DNA of 15,798 nucleotides from an uncultured Clostridium sp. Its GTDB lineage: Bacteria; Bacillota; Clostridia; TANB77; CAG-508. The notes under the pieces are model-generated. The model ran no database searches. It saw nothing but the letters and a program-made list of their open reading frames with translations, and was not told the DNA's origin. Shown in pieces: positions 8,902-15,065 of the stretch. The stretch's first letter is position 1; each line of letters starts with the position of its first letter. The stretch is taken from NCBI GenBank assembly GCA_900555085.1, contig USJU01000025.1:1-15798 (forward strand). The letters run 5' to 3'. Both the position numbers and the translations under genes were made by a program.

Positions 8902-9420
8902 TTAATTTAATCCTACAAATAATTGTACATATACTTTTCCGTATGTTTTACTGTTTAATACACAAATTCCTGTATATTCATATTTTTCTTCTAATATATT
9001 TTCTCTATGAGATTCTGAATTCATCCATGCATTAACTGCTCTTTCCGAATTAATATTACCTGCTAAATTTTCACCCGATATTTTATAATCTATACCGTAT
9101 GCTTTAAGCATTTCAAATGGAGTTCCTAGAGTTGGCGAATTATGTGAAAAATAATTATTTGTTACTATATCTACTGCTTTTAATTTAGCAATTTGCTGCA
9201 GTTTTGAATATGTTTTTAACGTTTTAATTCCTTTTTCCTCTCTATTTTTATTAACTAAGTCTAAAACCTCTTGTTCTTCCTCTGTTAAATTTACTTCAAC
9301 TATATTATTTTTATTTTCTATTAATGTATTTGTTTGATATGAAGCTATAGAATATCCTTCTATAAAAACTATAACTACAAACATAATTATAATAACAGCC
9401 TTTTTTTTTGATAATTTCAT
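8902..9420 (-). CDS. Secreted or membrane-anchored CAP/SCP-domain protein (YkwD-like)
   Basis: A 172-residue protein. A short basic start and a hydrophobic stretch at residues 6-25 form a signal peptide or anchor. From about residue 45 it is a CAP (SCP/PR1-like) domain: EEEQEVLDLVNKNREEKG, then AVDIVTNNYFSHNSP (His in the conserved cavity position), ISGENLAG (conserved Glu-Asn), and AVNAWMNSESHRENIL (the SxxHRxNIL signature). The end YGKVYVQLFVG matches the family's last strand. CAP proteins of this type are common secreted proteins of spore formers; their biochemical role is mostly unsettled. I chose ATG 9420 (MKLSKKK); a GTG at 9429 lies only 2 bases from the AAGGG ribosome binding site. 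It is transcribed alone, with a terminator at 8869-8892. Confidence 0.85.
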   Translation of the reverse strand: MKLSKKKAVIIIMFVVIVFIEGYSIASYQTNTLIENKNNIVEVNLTEEEQEVLDLVNKNREEKGIKTLKTYSKLQQIAKLKAVDIVTNNYFSHNSPTLGTPFEMLKAYGIDYKISGENLAGNINSERAVNAWMNSESHRENILEEKYEYTGICVLNSKTYGKVYVQLFVGLN

Positions 9421-9603
9421 ACTATACACATCCCTTAAATTAATCTCTTATTTATTTTTTCTTAAGTTTTGTGTTTTATTACTTTTATCTTGTGTGTATT
9501 ATAAAACTATTAAAAGTTTTTATATTTTTAAAACGAAACATCTACATTATATCACTGTTATTGTTTTTATGTCAACTTTATATATCTTTTTTTTAAGTTT
9601 TCC

Positions 9604-9632
9604 TTGACTTTTTTTATGTAATGTATTAAAAT
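9604..9632 (+). promoter_or_regulatory. Sigma-A-type promoter of rplM-rpsI
   Basis: TTGACT at 9604-9609, a 17-base spacer and TAAAAT at 9627-9632. It is the only good match upstream of rplM and predicts a 5' leader of about 110 bases. Confidence 0.65.
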
Positions 9633-9639
9633 TGTTATG

Positions 9640-9748
9640 CTTATATTGAAATGTAACTTTATTTTTAAATCTTCTCCCCGGTAGGTTTAAGAAAAAAGTT
9701 TCATATATAAATAATAAAAACAAATTTTGAATGGAGGATTAATATACC
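9640..9748 (+). promoter_or_regulatory. 5' leader of rplM
   Basis: The untranslated leader contains an unusually GC-rich patch, CTTCTCCCCGGTAGGTTTAAG (9671-9691), which can form a short TCTT/AAGA-closed hairpin, and then an AT-rich run to the GGAGGATT ribosome binding site. Ribosomal protein leaders of L13 operons are sometimes autoregulatory, but I cannot match this to a known leader family. Confidence 0.4.
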
Positions 9749-10183
9749 ATGAATAATACAACATATTCTTTAAAGAAAAATGAAATCGAAAGAAAATGGT
9801 ACATTATTGATGCAGCTAACAAACCACTTGGTAGAGTTGCTACAGAAGCTGCTAAATTATTAAGAGGAAAACACAAACCAACTTATACACCAAATATGGA
9901 TAATGGTGACCACGTAATAATATTAAACTGTAAAGATGTTATTTTAACAGGAAAAAAATTAGATCAAAAAATTTATAGACATCACTCTGGATACATTGGT
10001 GGAATGAAAGAAACACCTGCAAGAGTTATGATGGATAAAAATCCAGAAAAAGCTATGATGCTTGCTGTAAAAGGAATGCTTCCTCATAATTCATTAGGAA
10101 GACAAATGCTTAAAAAAGTAAGAATTTATGCAGGTAGCGAACATGAAAATATCGCTCAAAAACCAGAAAAATGGGAATTTTAA
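9749..10183 (+). CDS. rplM: 50S ribosomal protein L13
   Basis: 144 residues, the usual bacterial length. It binds 23S rRNA early in large-subunit assembly. Family landmarks: WYIIDAANKPLGRVATEAAKLLRGKHKPTY near the start, GDHVIILNCKDVILTGKK in the middle, YRHHSGYIGGMKE, and the C-terminal block MLPHNSLGRQMLKKVRIYAGSEHENIAQKPE. The start follows GGAGGATT by a normal distance (about 12 bases) and the N-terminus matches the family. It is first in a two-gene operon, 14 bases before rpsI, the usual arrangement in bacteria. Both genes use AT-rich codons and contain no in-frame CGG. Confidence 0.98.
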   Translation: MNNTTYSLKKNEIERKWYIIDAANKPLGRVATEAAKLLRGKHKPTYTPNMDNGDHVIILNCKDVILTGKKLDQKIYRHHSGYIGGMKETPARVMMDKNPEKAMMLAVKGMLPHNSLGRQMLKKVRIYAGSEHENIAQKPEKWEF

Positions 10184-10197
10184 GGAGGAAGTTATAA

Positions 10198-10593
10198 ATG
10201 GCAGATAAAATAATGTTCTACGGAACAGGTAGAAGAAAAAATGCAATTGCTAGAGTAAGACTAGTAGAAGGTAAAGGAAATATTACAATCAACGGAAGAA
10301 GTATGGATGAATATTTCGGAATTGAAACTTTAAAAGTTATAGTAAAACAACCATTAACAGCTACAAATACATTAGAAAAATATGATGTAATTTGTAAAGT
10401 TCAAGGTGGAGGATTCACAGGTCAAGCTGGAGCTATAAGACATGGAATCGCTAGAGCTTTATTAGAAGCAAATGCTGAATACAGACCAACATTAAAAGCT
10501 AATGGATACTTAACAAGAGATCCACGTATGAAAGAAAGAAAAAAATATGGTCTTAAAAAAGCAAGAAAAGCACCACAATTCTCAAAGAGATAA
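10198..10593 (+). CDS. rpsI: 30S ribosomal protein S9
   Basis: 131 residues, a normal length. S9 sits in the small-subunit head and its basic C-terminal tail contacts P-site tRNA. Landmarks: YGTGRRKNAIARVRL near the start, INGRSMDEYFG, GGGFTGQAGAIRHGIARAL, and the tail ending KKYGLKKARKAPQFSKR with the conserved last S-K-R. The AAGGAGGAAG ribosome binding site lies just after the rplM stop, 8 bases from ATG. The final gene of the operon, followed by a strong terminator. Confidence 0.98.
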   Translation: MADKIMFYGTGRRKNAIARVRLVEGKGNITINGRSMDEYFGIETLKVIVKQPLTATNTLEKYDVICKVQGGGFTGQAGAIRHGIARALLEANAEYRPTLKANGYLTRDPRMKERKKYGLKKARKAPQFSKR

Positions 10594-10601
10594 AAAATAT
10601 C

Positions 10602-10636
10602 AAACCTCGGAAATTTCATTTCGAGGTTTTTTGTTT
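10602..10636 (+). terminator. Intrinsic terminator of rplM-rpsI
   Basis: AAACCTCG (10602-10609) pairs with CGAGGTTT (10622-10629) around a 12-base loop and is followed by a T-rich run. It begins 9 bases after the rpsI stop. Confidence 0.9.
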
Positions 10637-10710
10637 TACATTTAATAAATTTTTATTATCAATTTACAATTACAACTTTAACTTGAATGATAAATTAAAT
10701 CCTAATTTTC

Positions 10711-10740
10711 TTGACTTTTTATTCTAAAATAGTATATAAT
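10711..10740 (+). promoter_or_regulatory. Promoter of the plus-strand antisense RNA
   Basis: TTGACT (10711-10716), an 18-base spacer and a perfect TATAAT (10735-10740). No plus-strand gene follows, only about 90 bases to a terminator, so it should drive a small RNA starting near 10747. Confidence 0.75.
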
Positions 10741-10779
10741 TATCATAGAAAATGACAAATCCACAAACGTGGTTTTGCC
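10711..10779. repeat. Long imperfect inverted repeat, left arm
   Basis: This arm (promoter plus the first about 33 transcribed bases) is matched, inverted, by 10984-11054. Shared blocks in each reading direction include CTTGAxTTTTATTCT, CATAGAxAATGACAA and GTGGTTTTGCC. The two convergent promoters and transcript 5' ends therefore derive from one duplicated sequence. Confidence 0.75.
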
Positions 10780-10835
10780 GATATAAAGATTTAATAAACC
10801 ATTAGCTCGGCTAAGCAGAATGGTTTATTTTTATT
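10747..10835 (+). ncRNA. Putative small antisense RNA (type I antitoxin-like)
   Basis: A predicted RNA of about 88 bases running from the 10711-10740 promoter to the hairpin at 10793-10829 plus T run. Its 5' part holds a CCAC-AAAC-GTGG hairpin, and its 3' part is complementary to the 3' end and terminator of the minus-strand mRNA for the 37-residue peptide, reaching its stop codon. This convergent 3' overlap is the layout of type I modules such as txpA/RatA and bsrG/SR4. The RNA itself is inferred; no transcript data are visible here. Confidence 0.6.
10793..10833. terminator. Shared bidirectional terminator of the convergent RNA pair
   Basis: AATAAACCATT (10793-10803) and AATGGTTTATT (10819-10829) are perfect 11-base complements around a 15-base loop. 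T-rich sequence follows on the plus strand, and TTAAATCTTTAT on the minus strand. The minus-strand stop codon at 10831-10833 directly abuts the stem. Confidence 0.75.
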
Positions 10836-10944
10836 TATGTAGTTGCTTATCAACCCAGTTCTTATAAAGAACCGATGTCAAGGCAACGTTCAATGTTAAA
10901 GATAACATTAAAGTTATTATAAAAAATAGTATTACTTTAACCAT
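10831..10944 (-). CDS. 37-residue hydrophobic peptide, candidate type I toxin
   Basis: A short frame not usually called. It begins with MVKVILFFIITLMLSLTL, one membrane-spanning segment (residues 4-26), and ends with a polar tail, YKNWVDKQLHK, containing a tryptophan and several charges. The ribosome binding site AAGGTGGTGAT is close to a full anti-SD match and lies 8 bases before ATG 10944; an ATG at 10950 in frame is too close to it. The mRNA leader can hide this site: CCACCT pairs with AGGTGG, with an inner TACGA-ATAA-TCGTA stem. A strong promoter lies upstream and a terminator abuts the stop. Size, membrane segment, RBS masking and a convergent antisense RNA fit type I toxins. The sequence matches none of the Fst, TxpA, BsrG or Hok peptides I can recall. 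A harmless small membrane peptide is the alternative. Confidence 0.7.
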   Translation of the reverse strand: MVKVILFFIITLMLSLTLNVALTSVLYKNWVDKQLHK

Positions 10945-11019
10945 AAACATCACCACCTTTCCTACGATTATTCGTAAATTAGGTGGCAAAACCACATCTG
11001 CTTGTTGTCATTCTCTATG
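10945..11019 (-). promoter_or_regulatory. Structured leader masking the ribosome binding site of the 37-residue peptide
   Basis: The minus-strand leader offers two competing folds. In one, GTGG-TTTTG-CCAC forms a small hairpin. In the other, the same CCACC pairs with GGTGG of the Shine-Dalgarno around an inner TACGA/TCGTA stem (10963-10978). Metastable RBS masking of this kind is usual for type I toxin mRNAs. Confidence 0.6.
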
Positions 11020-11054
11020 CAAACAATTGTACTATATAAAAGAATAAAAATCAA
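10984..11054. repeat. Long imperfect inverted repeat, right arm
   Basis: Inverted partner of 10711-10779. It contains the minus-strand promoter and the first bases of the peptide mRNA. Matching is strongest at 10984-10994 (GTGGTTTTGCC on the minus strand) and 11005-11019. Confidence 0.75.
11026..11054 (-). promoter_or_regulatory. Promoter of the 37-residue peptide mRNA
   Basis: On the minus strand: TTGATT (11049-11054), a 17-base spacer and TACAAT (11026-11031). The predicted start is near 11019, giving an mRNA of about 230 bases to the shared terminator. Confidence 0.7.
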
Positions 11055-11090
11055 GCATATATTTTATTTTTTATAATTAGTAAGTTAAAT

Positions 11091-11124
11091 AAAAAACTTC
11101 GGAACAAAATTTCCGAAGTTTTTT
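11091..11124. terminator. Bidirectional terminator after gerQ
   Basis: AACTTCGGAA pairs with TTCCGAAGTT around a 6-base loop, with A runs on one side and T runs on the other, so it can stop transcription in both directions. It directly follows the gerQ stop and insulates the small RNA locus. Confidence 0.85.
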
Positions 11125-11437
11125 ATATTTGAAAATCTTTATCTGGAACTTTGAAGTATTCTGAAATTGCTACAAATTTTATTGAATATATATCGCAATA
11201 TAATATGTTTCCACTTTCTATTGACCTTAGTAATATGTAGCTTATTCCTACATCTTCCAAAATTCCTATTCTATCTGTTATGTTATTTGTTCCTATTAAA
11301 AATTCTACTCTTACTAGTTTTCCTATTTGGCTTCGTAAGAATGCTGGTGTATACATATTATTTGTAAAAACTTCTGGCTCTGTTGTTTGCCTTGTTTCTT
11401 TTGTAATTTCTCTATTTTCTTGTTGATTTGTTTCCAT
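11123..11437 (-). CDS. gerQ: GerQ-like spore coat protein
   Basis: 104 residues. The first 30 are polar, rich in Gln, Glu and Thr. The conserved core follows: YTPAFLRSQIGKLVRVEFLIG, then DRIGILEDVGISYILLRSIESGNILYCDIYSIKFVAI, matching the GerQ pattern (an N-terminal x-FLRxxxGK block, then a beta-rich GxxxxAGxxHIILxD-type block ending in a xDYVTF-like strand). In Bacillus, GerQ is a coat protein needed for CwlJ to localise and function, and it is cross-linked through Lys/Gln. Here it lies 18 bases downstream of cwlJ, supporting the assignment. The AAAGGAGG ribosome binding site lies 5 bases before ATG. It is shorter than the Bacillus protein. Confidence 0.8.
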   Translation of the reverse strand: METNQQENREITKETRQTTEPEVFTNNMYTPAFLRSQIGKLVRVEFLIGTNNITDRIGILEDVGISYILLRSIESGNILYCDIYSIKFVAISEYFKVPDKDFQI

Positions 11438-11455
11438 TAATACCTCCTTTATATT

Positions 11456-11902
11456 TTATGTGTTTGCATATAACTCTGTTGGTTTGTAAAAACAATGATT
11501 GTTTATTCGTGTAAAAAAGCTACCTGATCCATTATATGGAAATATTCCAGGGCAATTTTCTGTATACGGATTTAAGAACCATAAACACTCTCCTGCTTGC
11601 GCTATTTTGTTTCCTGCCAATGCCCAGTCTGCTATTTCATAATGTATATTCGTTGGATTCATATTGTATATATTTTGTGGATTATAAGCATTTCTTATTG
11701 TTTCTCTTGTGCAGTCAAATTGTCCTTGTTGGAATATTATGCTTCTAATATCTCCACCATTAGAGATTCTTGCATATTCACCTATTGGTGTGTTTGTTCT
11801 ATTCAAAATAACTGTTGCAACTGCTTTCATACCATTGTCGCCTTCTCCTCCCGCTTCGCATTGCACAATTCTTGCAAGCAATTCCCTTTCAGAATAAGCC
11901 AT
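11456..11902 (-). CDS. cwlJ: Spore cortex-lytic cell wall hydrolase, CwlJ/SleB family
   Basis: 148 residues forming a single Hydrolase_2 catalytic domain without signal peptide or peptidoglycan-binding domain, which is the CwlJ form rather than SleB. The N-terminal block MAYSERELLARIVQCEAGGEGDNGMKAVATVILNR carries the family Glu residues (E16, E20). QGQFDC and a later ALAGNKIAQAGECLWFLNP block also match. It cleaves cortex peptidoglycan containing muramic lactam during germination, acting from the coat. The start is taken at ATG 11902, 6 bases after AAAAGGTG; the GTG at 11911 overlaps the ribosome binding site. It is upstream of gerQ in a two-gene operon, a functionally known pair. Confidence 0.88.
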   Translation of the reverse strand: MAYSERELLARIVQCEAGGEGDNGMKAVATVILNRTNTPIGEYARISNGGDIRSIIFQQGQFDCTRETIRNAYNPQNIYNMNPTNIHYEIADWALAGNKIAQAGECLWFLNPYTENCPGIFPYNGSGSFFTRINNHCFYKPTELYANT

Positions 11903-11944
11903 TTCCATCACCTTTTAAATATTTTAATTTTAATTATTTTTTTC

Positions 11945-11966
11945 GGGCGGACAGAGGCGTCCGCCC
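11945..11966. repeat. GC-rich palindromic hairpin, REP-like
   Basis: GGGCGGAC and GTCCGCCC form a perfect 8-bp stem around AGAGGC, flanked by CTACAAT. It is far more GC-rich than anything else in the window. It lacks a following T run on either usable side, so it is not a normal terminator. I recall similar GTAGGGGCGGAC-type palindromes scattered between genes of Firmicutes, but I could not check this. Confidence 0.6.
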
Positions 11967-11996
11967 CTACAATATCTGACATTAGAAATATAATAA

Positions 11997-12221
11997 AATG
12001 ACAAATATATTTGTTTTGAAATACCGCGTAAGCGACCAAACAAGCAGTTACACCTGCGAGTGCGATTTGGAGCAATCTTCATTCTTTTAATTTATATATT
12101 ATTAATGTAAATATATAAATATAATTTTATATAAAAGTAATCATGTGCTAAATGGTCATAAGACCATTTTCAATTCCGAAGATTGCGACACCAAGGTATA
12201 AAAAACAATTTATTTGTCATT
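11997..12221. mobile_element. Candidate MITE-like palindromic element
   Basis: The terminal inverted repeats (11997-12025 and 12195-12221) share AATGACAAATA, ATTTGTTTT and ATACC with few mismatches. Further in, GAGCAATCTTC (12070-12080) mirrors GAAGATTGCG (12178-12187), and a central hairpin AAATGGTC-ATAA-GACCATTT sits at 12152-12171. There is no coding capacity. Target-site duplications are not clear. It could instead be a large folded RNA or an intergenic repeat. Confidence 0.5.
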
Positions 12222-12269
12222 TGGTAATTAAAAAAATTATTTTATTATATTTTTCATATTATGGTCGCC

Positions 12270-12974
12270 TTAATTAATTGTTTCTAAAATTTGATCCTTA
12301 TTTTCCATTCCATTAAAATTATAATAAGTAGAAGGTATATTTCCTACAATTACATTTTCGGCAAGTACCACCTGATTGCTTATTTTTTCTTCTATTGTAT
12401 TAAACGGAGTTAGTATTGCTACATTGCAATCAACTTGTAAATAAACTCTATGTTGTGTTTGATTTATTCCTGCCTGTTTAAATTCGCTTCTATAGTCTGT
12501 TTCTACATCTCCAATACTAATTATTCTATAATAAATTTTCGGTCCTCTTCCAGATAATAATTTACTTCCTGTAAAGGTTCCCATTGCTATTCCTAATTCT
12601 TGTGAACCTATATCATCTAAATCTTCTTGTATTTTTAGAGCTACATCTGATACTATTTCATTTACTTTTATTATATCTAATTCTACACTTTTAATATTTT
12701 GATCATTATCTCTTGCGATTTTTACAATATCTGAATAACTATAATTACTCATTACCTCTGTAGCTCTTACATTTGATATTTTGGTTGCTATTGCTTTTGC
12801 TTCTGATTTACATATTGTATTTAATATTGGCTCAATAGACTGAATTGTGTATGTACAGGTAAAAATAGCTATAATTAATATAATAGCTATTCTTACTACC
12901 TTTTGTAATCGATTTTTGTGCTTGTCATCCATTTTAGGCATTTTTATTCTTTTTCTTGAATAAATTACATCCAT
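12270..12974 (-). CDS. yunB: Sporulation protein YunB
   Basis: 234 residues. A basic N-terminus, one membrane segment (about residues 26-47), then a long domain facing outward. The clear family signature is GIAMGTFTGSKLLSGRGPKIYYRI followed by GDVETDYRSEFKQAGINQTQHRVYLQV and ENVIVGNIPSTYYNF. YunB is made in the mother cell in Bacillus and is needed for normal sporulation; its biochemical role is not defined. The ATG directly follows the sipL stop (TAAATG, no gap) without a strong ribosome binding site of its own, so translation is probably coupled to sipL. No in-frame CGG. Confidence 0.9.
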   Translation of the reverse strand: MDVIYSRKRIKMPKMDDKHKNRLQKVVRIAIILIIAIFTCTYTIQSIEPILNTICKSEAKAIATKISNVRATEVMSNYSYSDIVKIARDNDQNIKSVELDIIKVNEIVSDVALKIQEDLDDIGSQELGIAMGTFTGSKLLSGRGPKIYYRIISIGDVETDYRSEFKQAGINQTQHRVYLQVDCNVAILTPFNTIEEKISNQVVLAENVIVGNIPSTYYNFNGMENKDQILETIN

Positions 12975-14525
12975 TTAGGCTAACTTCTCTCTTTTATTAG
13001 AATTATATTTTGGAATAAATAATTGTTCTCCTACATTAATTTTGTTTGGATCTTCTATATTATTTGCACTTACTATTTCATCTACAGTTGTTCTAAATCT
13101 TTTTGCTATTTTCCATAGTGTGTCTCCTTTTTTTACAAAATATATACTCATTCCATATTTTGATTTGTCTTCATATTCTTCCATCTCTAATGAGTCTATT
13201 AGTTCTAAATTAACTGGTTTATATGTGTCTGCTAAAAGCTCTAGTTCCATTTTTAAGTCCATATTTCCATTGTTTAAATTTTCTTGCTTGTTTTTTACTT
13301 CAACACTTGTATTAACTTTTGAATTATCCTTCATTTTCCCTATTGGTATTTCTGCATTAAATGGTATTATTACATTCTTTGTATCTATACCTGTTACATT
13401 ATTGGTTTGGAATATAATATTTACGTTTACCTCTCCCTCATATATTAACTTTTCGTTTATTGTATTTACGTTTGTTATAGTTGGTGTTGCTTCAACGTTG
13501 TAAATATTTTCACAGCCTGTGTCTAACATATTAATTGCTTCATCTAAATACACAGATTGTTTACATTTGTTCTTATCTGATATTGTTTCTAAATTTTTTG
13601 TTGTATATTTTATATCATAATTTGGATTATATAAATCTTCTACAATTTCTATATCTTTTGTTGTGTATGCACTTCCATCAACATCAAATTCAAGTTCTAT
13701 TCCTATTGAGTGTTCATCTGTACTTTGTGGTTTTATAAGCATATTTTTTAAATTATATTGAATATCGCACATATTATCTTCTGAAACATTTGGTATATCT
13801 ATAAATCCCATTACAGGAATATTTGCTTCAACATTATTTATTGTGTTTTCTTCTGTTAAATACATTATTTTTACAACAGATTCTGCTTTTACTAATATTT
13901 TGTTGTAACTTGTTTTGAATTCTTTATTTAATACGTAACAATTTGCTTGTAAAATTTCTGCCAAATTGTCATTTTCACTAATTGCAATATTGTCTTTACA
14001 ATTTATTTTTGTATTTCCTCTTCCTACTAAAGAATTTATTTGTAAAATTTTGTTTTGCTTTTGTATTCCTGTAACTCCTACAATTTCTTTTATTACTTGT
14101 TCATCTTTGTTTTGATATACTCTAGCTGAAAATTCCACATTTGCTTTTATATTTATTTTTCTTCCATTTAAAACCTTTGTATCTATACTTTTTAAATCAC
14201 AACAAAGTTCTAAATTCATATCGTTTGTACATCTGTCCATTTCTATTGTATGTGTAAAATCTATAGATGTATTTAAACCCCTTACCATTCCTGTTTCTGA
14301 TTCTGTAATATACATTACATATGTATCTATACTTCCATCTATTCTTACTTTTCCATCCATTATTTCTTTTTTATAAATACATACATTTCCACAAGTTTTT
14401 ATTACAGAAATAACATCTGGCTTTACATCTGGAACTATTGAATCTCCTTCTATAACAGCATTTTCTGTTTTTTCTTGCACTATTTTATTTACACAAATAT
14501 TTTCTTTTTCTGTATCTACTATCAT
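12975..14525 (-). CDS. sipL: SipL-like spore coat morphogenesis protein (DUF3794 and LysM)
   Basis: 516 residues, close to the length of clostridial SipL. There is no signal peptide, which fits a mother-cell cytosolic protein at the forespore surface. It contains repeated beta-rich DUF3794-type domains over about residues 25-445 (for example the block VPDVKPDVISVIKTCGNV near residue 31). A C-terminal LysM domain occupies about residues 460-503: VKKGDTLWKIAKRFRTTVDEIVSANNI and then INVGEQLFIP. In Clostridioides difficile SipL binds SpoIVA through its LysM domain and is required for coat assembly. The GGGAGG ribosome binding site precedes ATG 14525. It is followed without a gap by yunB and preceded by veg and yabG, matching the C. 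difficile order as I recall it. Confidence 0.9.
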   Translation of the reverse strand: MIVDTEKENICVNKIVQEKTENAVIEGDSIVPDVKPDVISVIKTCGNVCIYKKEIMDGKVRIDGSIDTYVMYITESETGMVRGLNTSIDFTHTIEMDRCTNDMNLELCCDLKSIDTKVLNGRKINIKANVEFSARVYQNKDEQVIKEIVGVTGIQKQNKILQINSLVGRGNTKINCKDNIAISENDNLAEILQANCYVLNKEFKTSYNKILVKAESVVKIMYLTEENTINNVEANIPVMGFIDIPNVSEDNMCDIQYNLKNMLIKPQSTDEHSIGIELEFDVDGSAYTTKDIEIVEDLYNPNYDIKYTTKNLETISDKNKCKQSVYLDEAINMLDTGCENIYNVEATPTITNVNTINEKLIYEGEVNVNIIFQTNNVTGIDTKNVIIPFNAEIPIGKMKDNSKVNTSVEVKNKQENLNNGNMDLKMELELLADTYKPVNLELIDSLEMEEYEDKSKYGMSIYFVKKGDTLWKIAKRFRTTVDEIVSANNIEDPNKINVGEQLFIPKYNSNKREKLA

Positions 14526-14570
14526 TTTATACCTCCCAAAACTTTTTTAGTAATATATATTATGAAAGGC

Positions 14571-14599
14571 AAAAAAAAATTCCTGAAATCAGGAATTTT
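14571..14599. terminator. Terminator between veg and sipL
   Basis: AATTCCTGA-AA-TCAGGAATT is a perfect 9-bp stem with a run of T residues on both strands, so it is bidirectional. It ends veg transcription; sipL must therefore have its own promoter in the 45 bases before its start, where only a weak CATAATAT -10-like sequence is visible. Confidence 0.85.
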
Positions 14600-14612
14600 T
14601 ATTATCTTTAGT

Positions 14613-14903
14613 TTATAAATTTATTTTTAATTCTTCTTGAATTGGTGGAATTAATGGACTATATTCTTCACCATCAAAAACTTGAACTTCAACATTTCTA
14701 GTTAATACATCTGTATAACTGTATGTTACATTTCTTTCGTTTTCCTCATATTTTACAACGAAAATATTTGGATATGCATTCTCTATTGTAGCTTCCTTTT
14801 CATATGTTTTATTTCTTCCAAGTGTACCTTTTACTATTATCTTTTGTCCAATTTTGTGACCTATATCAGTCTTTAAATTTGCAATATCGTCGCTACAAAT
14901 CAT
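14613..14903 (-). CDS. veg: Veg family protein
   Basis: 96 residues. The family blocks are GHKIGQKIIVKGTLGRNKTYEKEATIENAYPNIFVVKY and VTYSYTDVLTRNVEVQ. The small beta-barrel-like protein is highly expressed in Bacillus and has been linked to biofilm matrix gene control; its mechanism is not settled. It sits between yabG and sipL, as in other spore formers. An exceptionally good sigma-A promoter (14933-14961) precedes it, in line with the known strength of veg promoters. The GAGGGTGATT ribosome binding site precedes ATG 14903. Confidence 0.9.
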   Translation of the reverse strand: MICSDDIANLKTDIGHKIGQKIIVKGTLGRNKTYEKEATIENAYPNIFVVKYEENERNVTYSYTDVLTRNVEVQVFDGEEYSPLIPPIQEELKINL

Positions 14904-14932
14904 TGAATCACCCTCTTTGTTTTGATGAGCAA

Positions 14933-14961
14933 ATTATATCACTCAATGCGAAAAAAGTCAA
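14933..14961 (-). promoter_or_regulatory. veg: Strong sigma-A promoter of veg
   Basis: On the minus strand: TTGACT (14956-14961), exactly 17 bases, and a perfect TATAAT (14933-14938). It lies about 30 bases before the veg start codon. Confidence 0.88.
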
Positions 14962-15026
14962 AATTAAAGCTTTGTTGTATAATCCGCAAGTTCTACTTAT
15001 TTCAACGTTTTCGTCCATTCCGCTCT

Positions 15027-15065
15027 GTTATATTACAGTTATATTACAATTTTGTAATACAACTG
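15027..15065. repeat. Stem-loop with 11-bp tandem repeat after yabG
   Basis: CAGTTATATTACAA (15036-15049) pairs with TTGTAATACAACTG (15052-15065) with one wobble. The 11-mer GTTATATTACA is also tandemly duplicated at 15027-15048. The stem starts right at the restored yabG stop. No T run follows on the minus strand, so it may stabilise the mRNA end rather than terminate. Confidence 0.6.

Larger units (their letters stand above)
11903..12269. other. Gene-free region with GC-rich hairpin and palindromic element
   Basis: No gene has support here. The region holds the cwlJ upstream sequence (11903-11940), a strongly GC-rich hairpin (11945-11966), and a palindromic element of about 225 bp (11997-12221). 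Base composition shifts sharply against the AT-rich surroundings. Confidence 0.6.

Noticed and set aside
10422..10619. A 65-residue minus-strand frame inside rpsI
   Set aside because: It is antisense to a highly conserved ribosomal gene, with no start signal.
11997..12221. T-box or other known riboswitch between cwlJ and yunB
   Set aside because: There is no T-box core sequence, no recognisable aptamer motif, and no downstream gene in a fitting orientation with a terminator.
15027..15065. Intrinsic terminator of yabG
   Set aside because: The stem is strong but no T run follows on the minus strand, so it is listed as a stem-loop repeat only.
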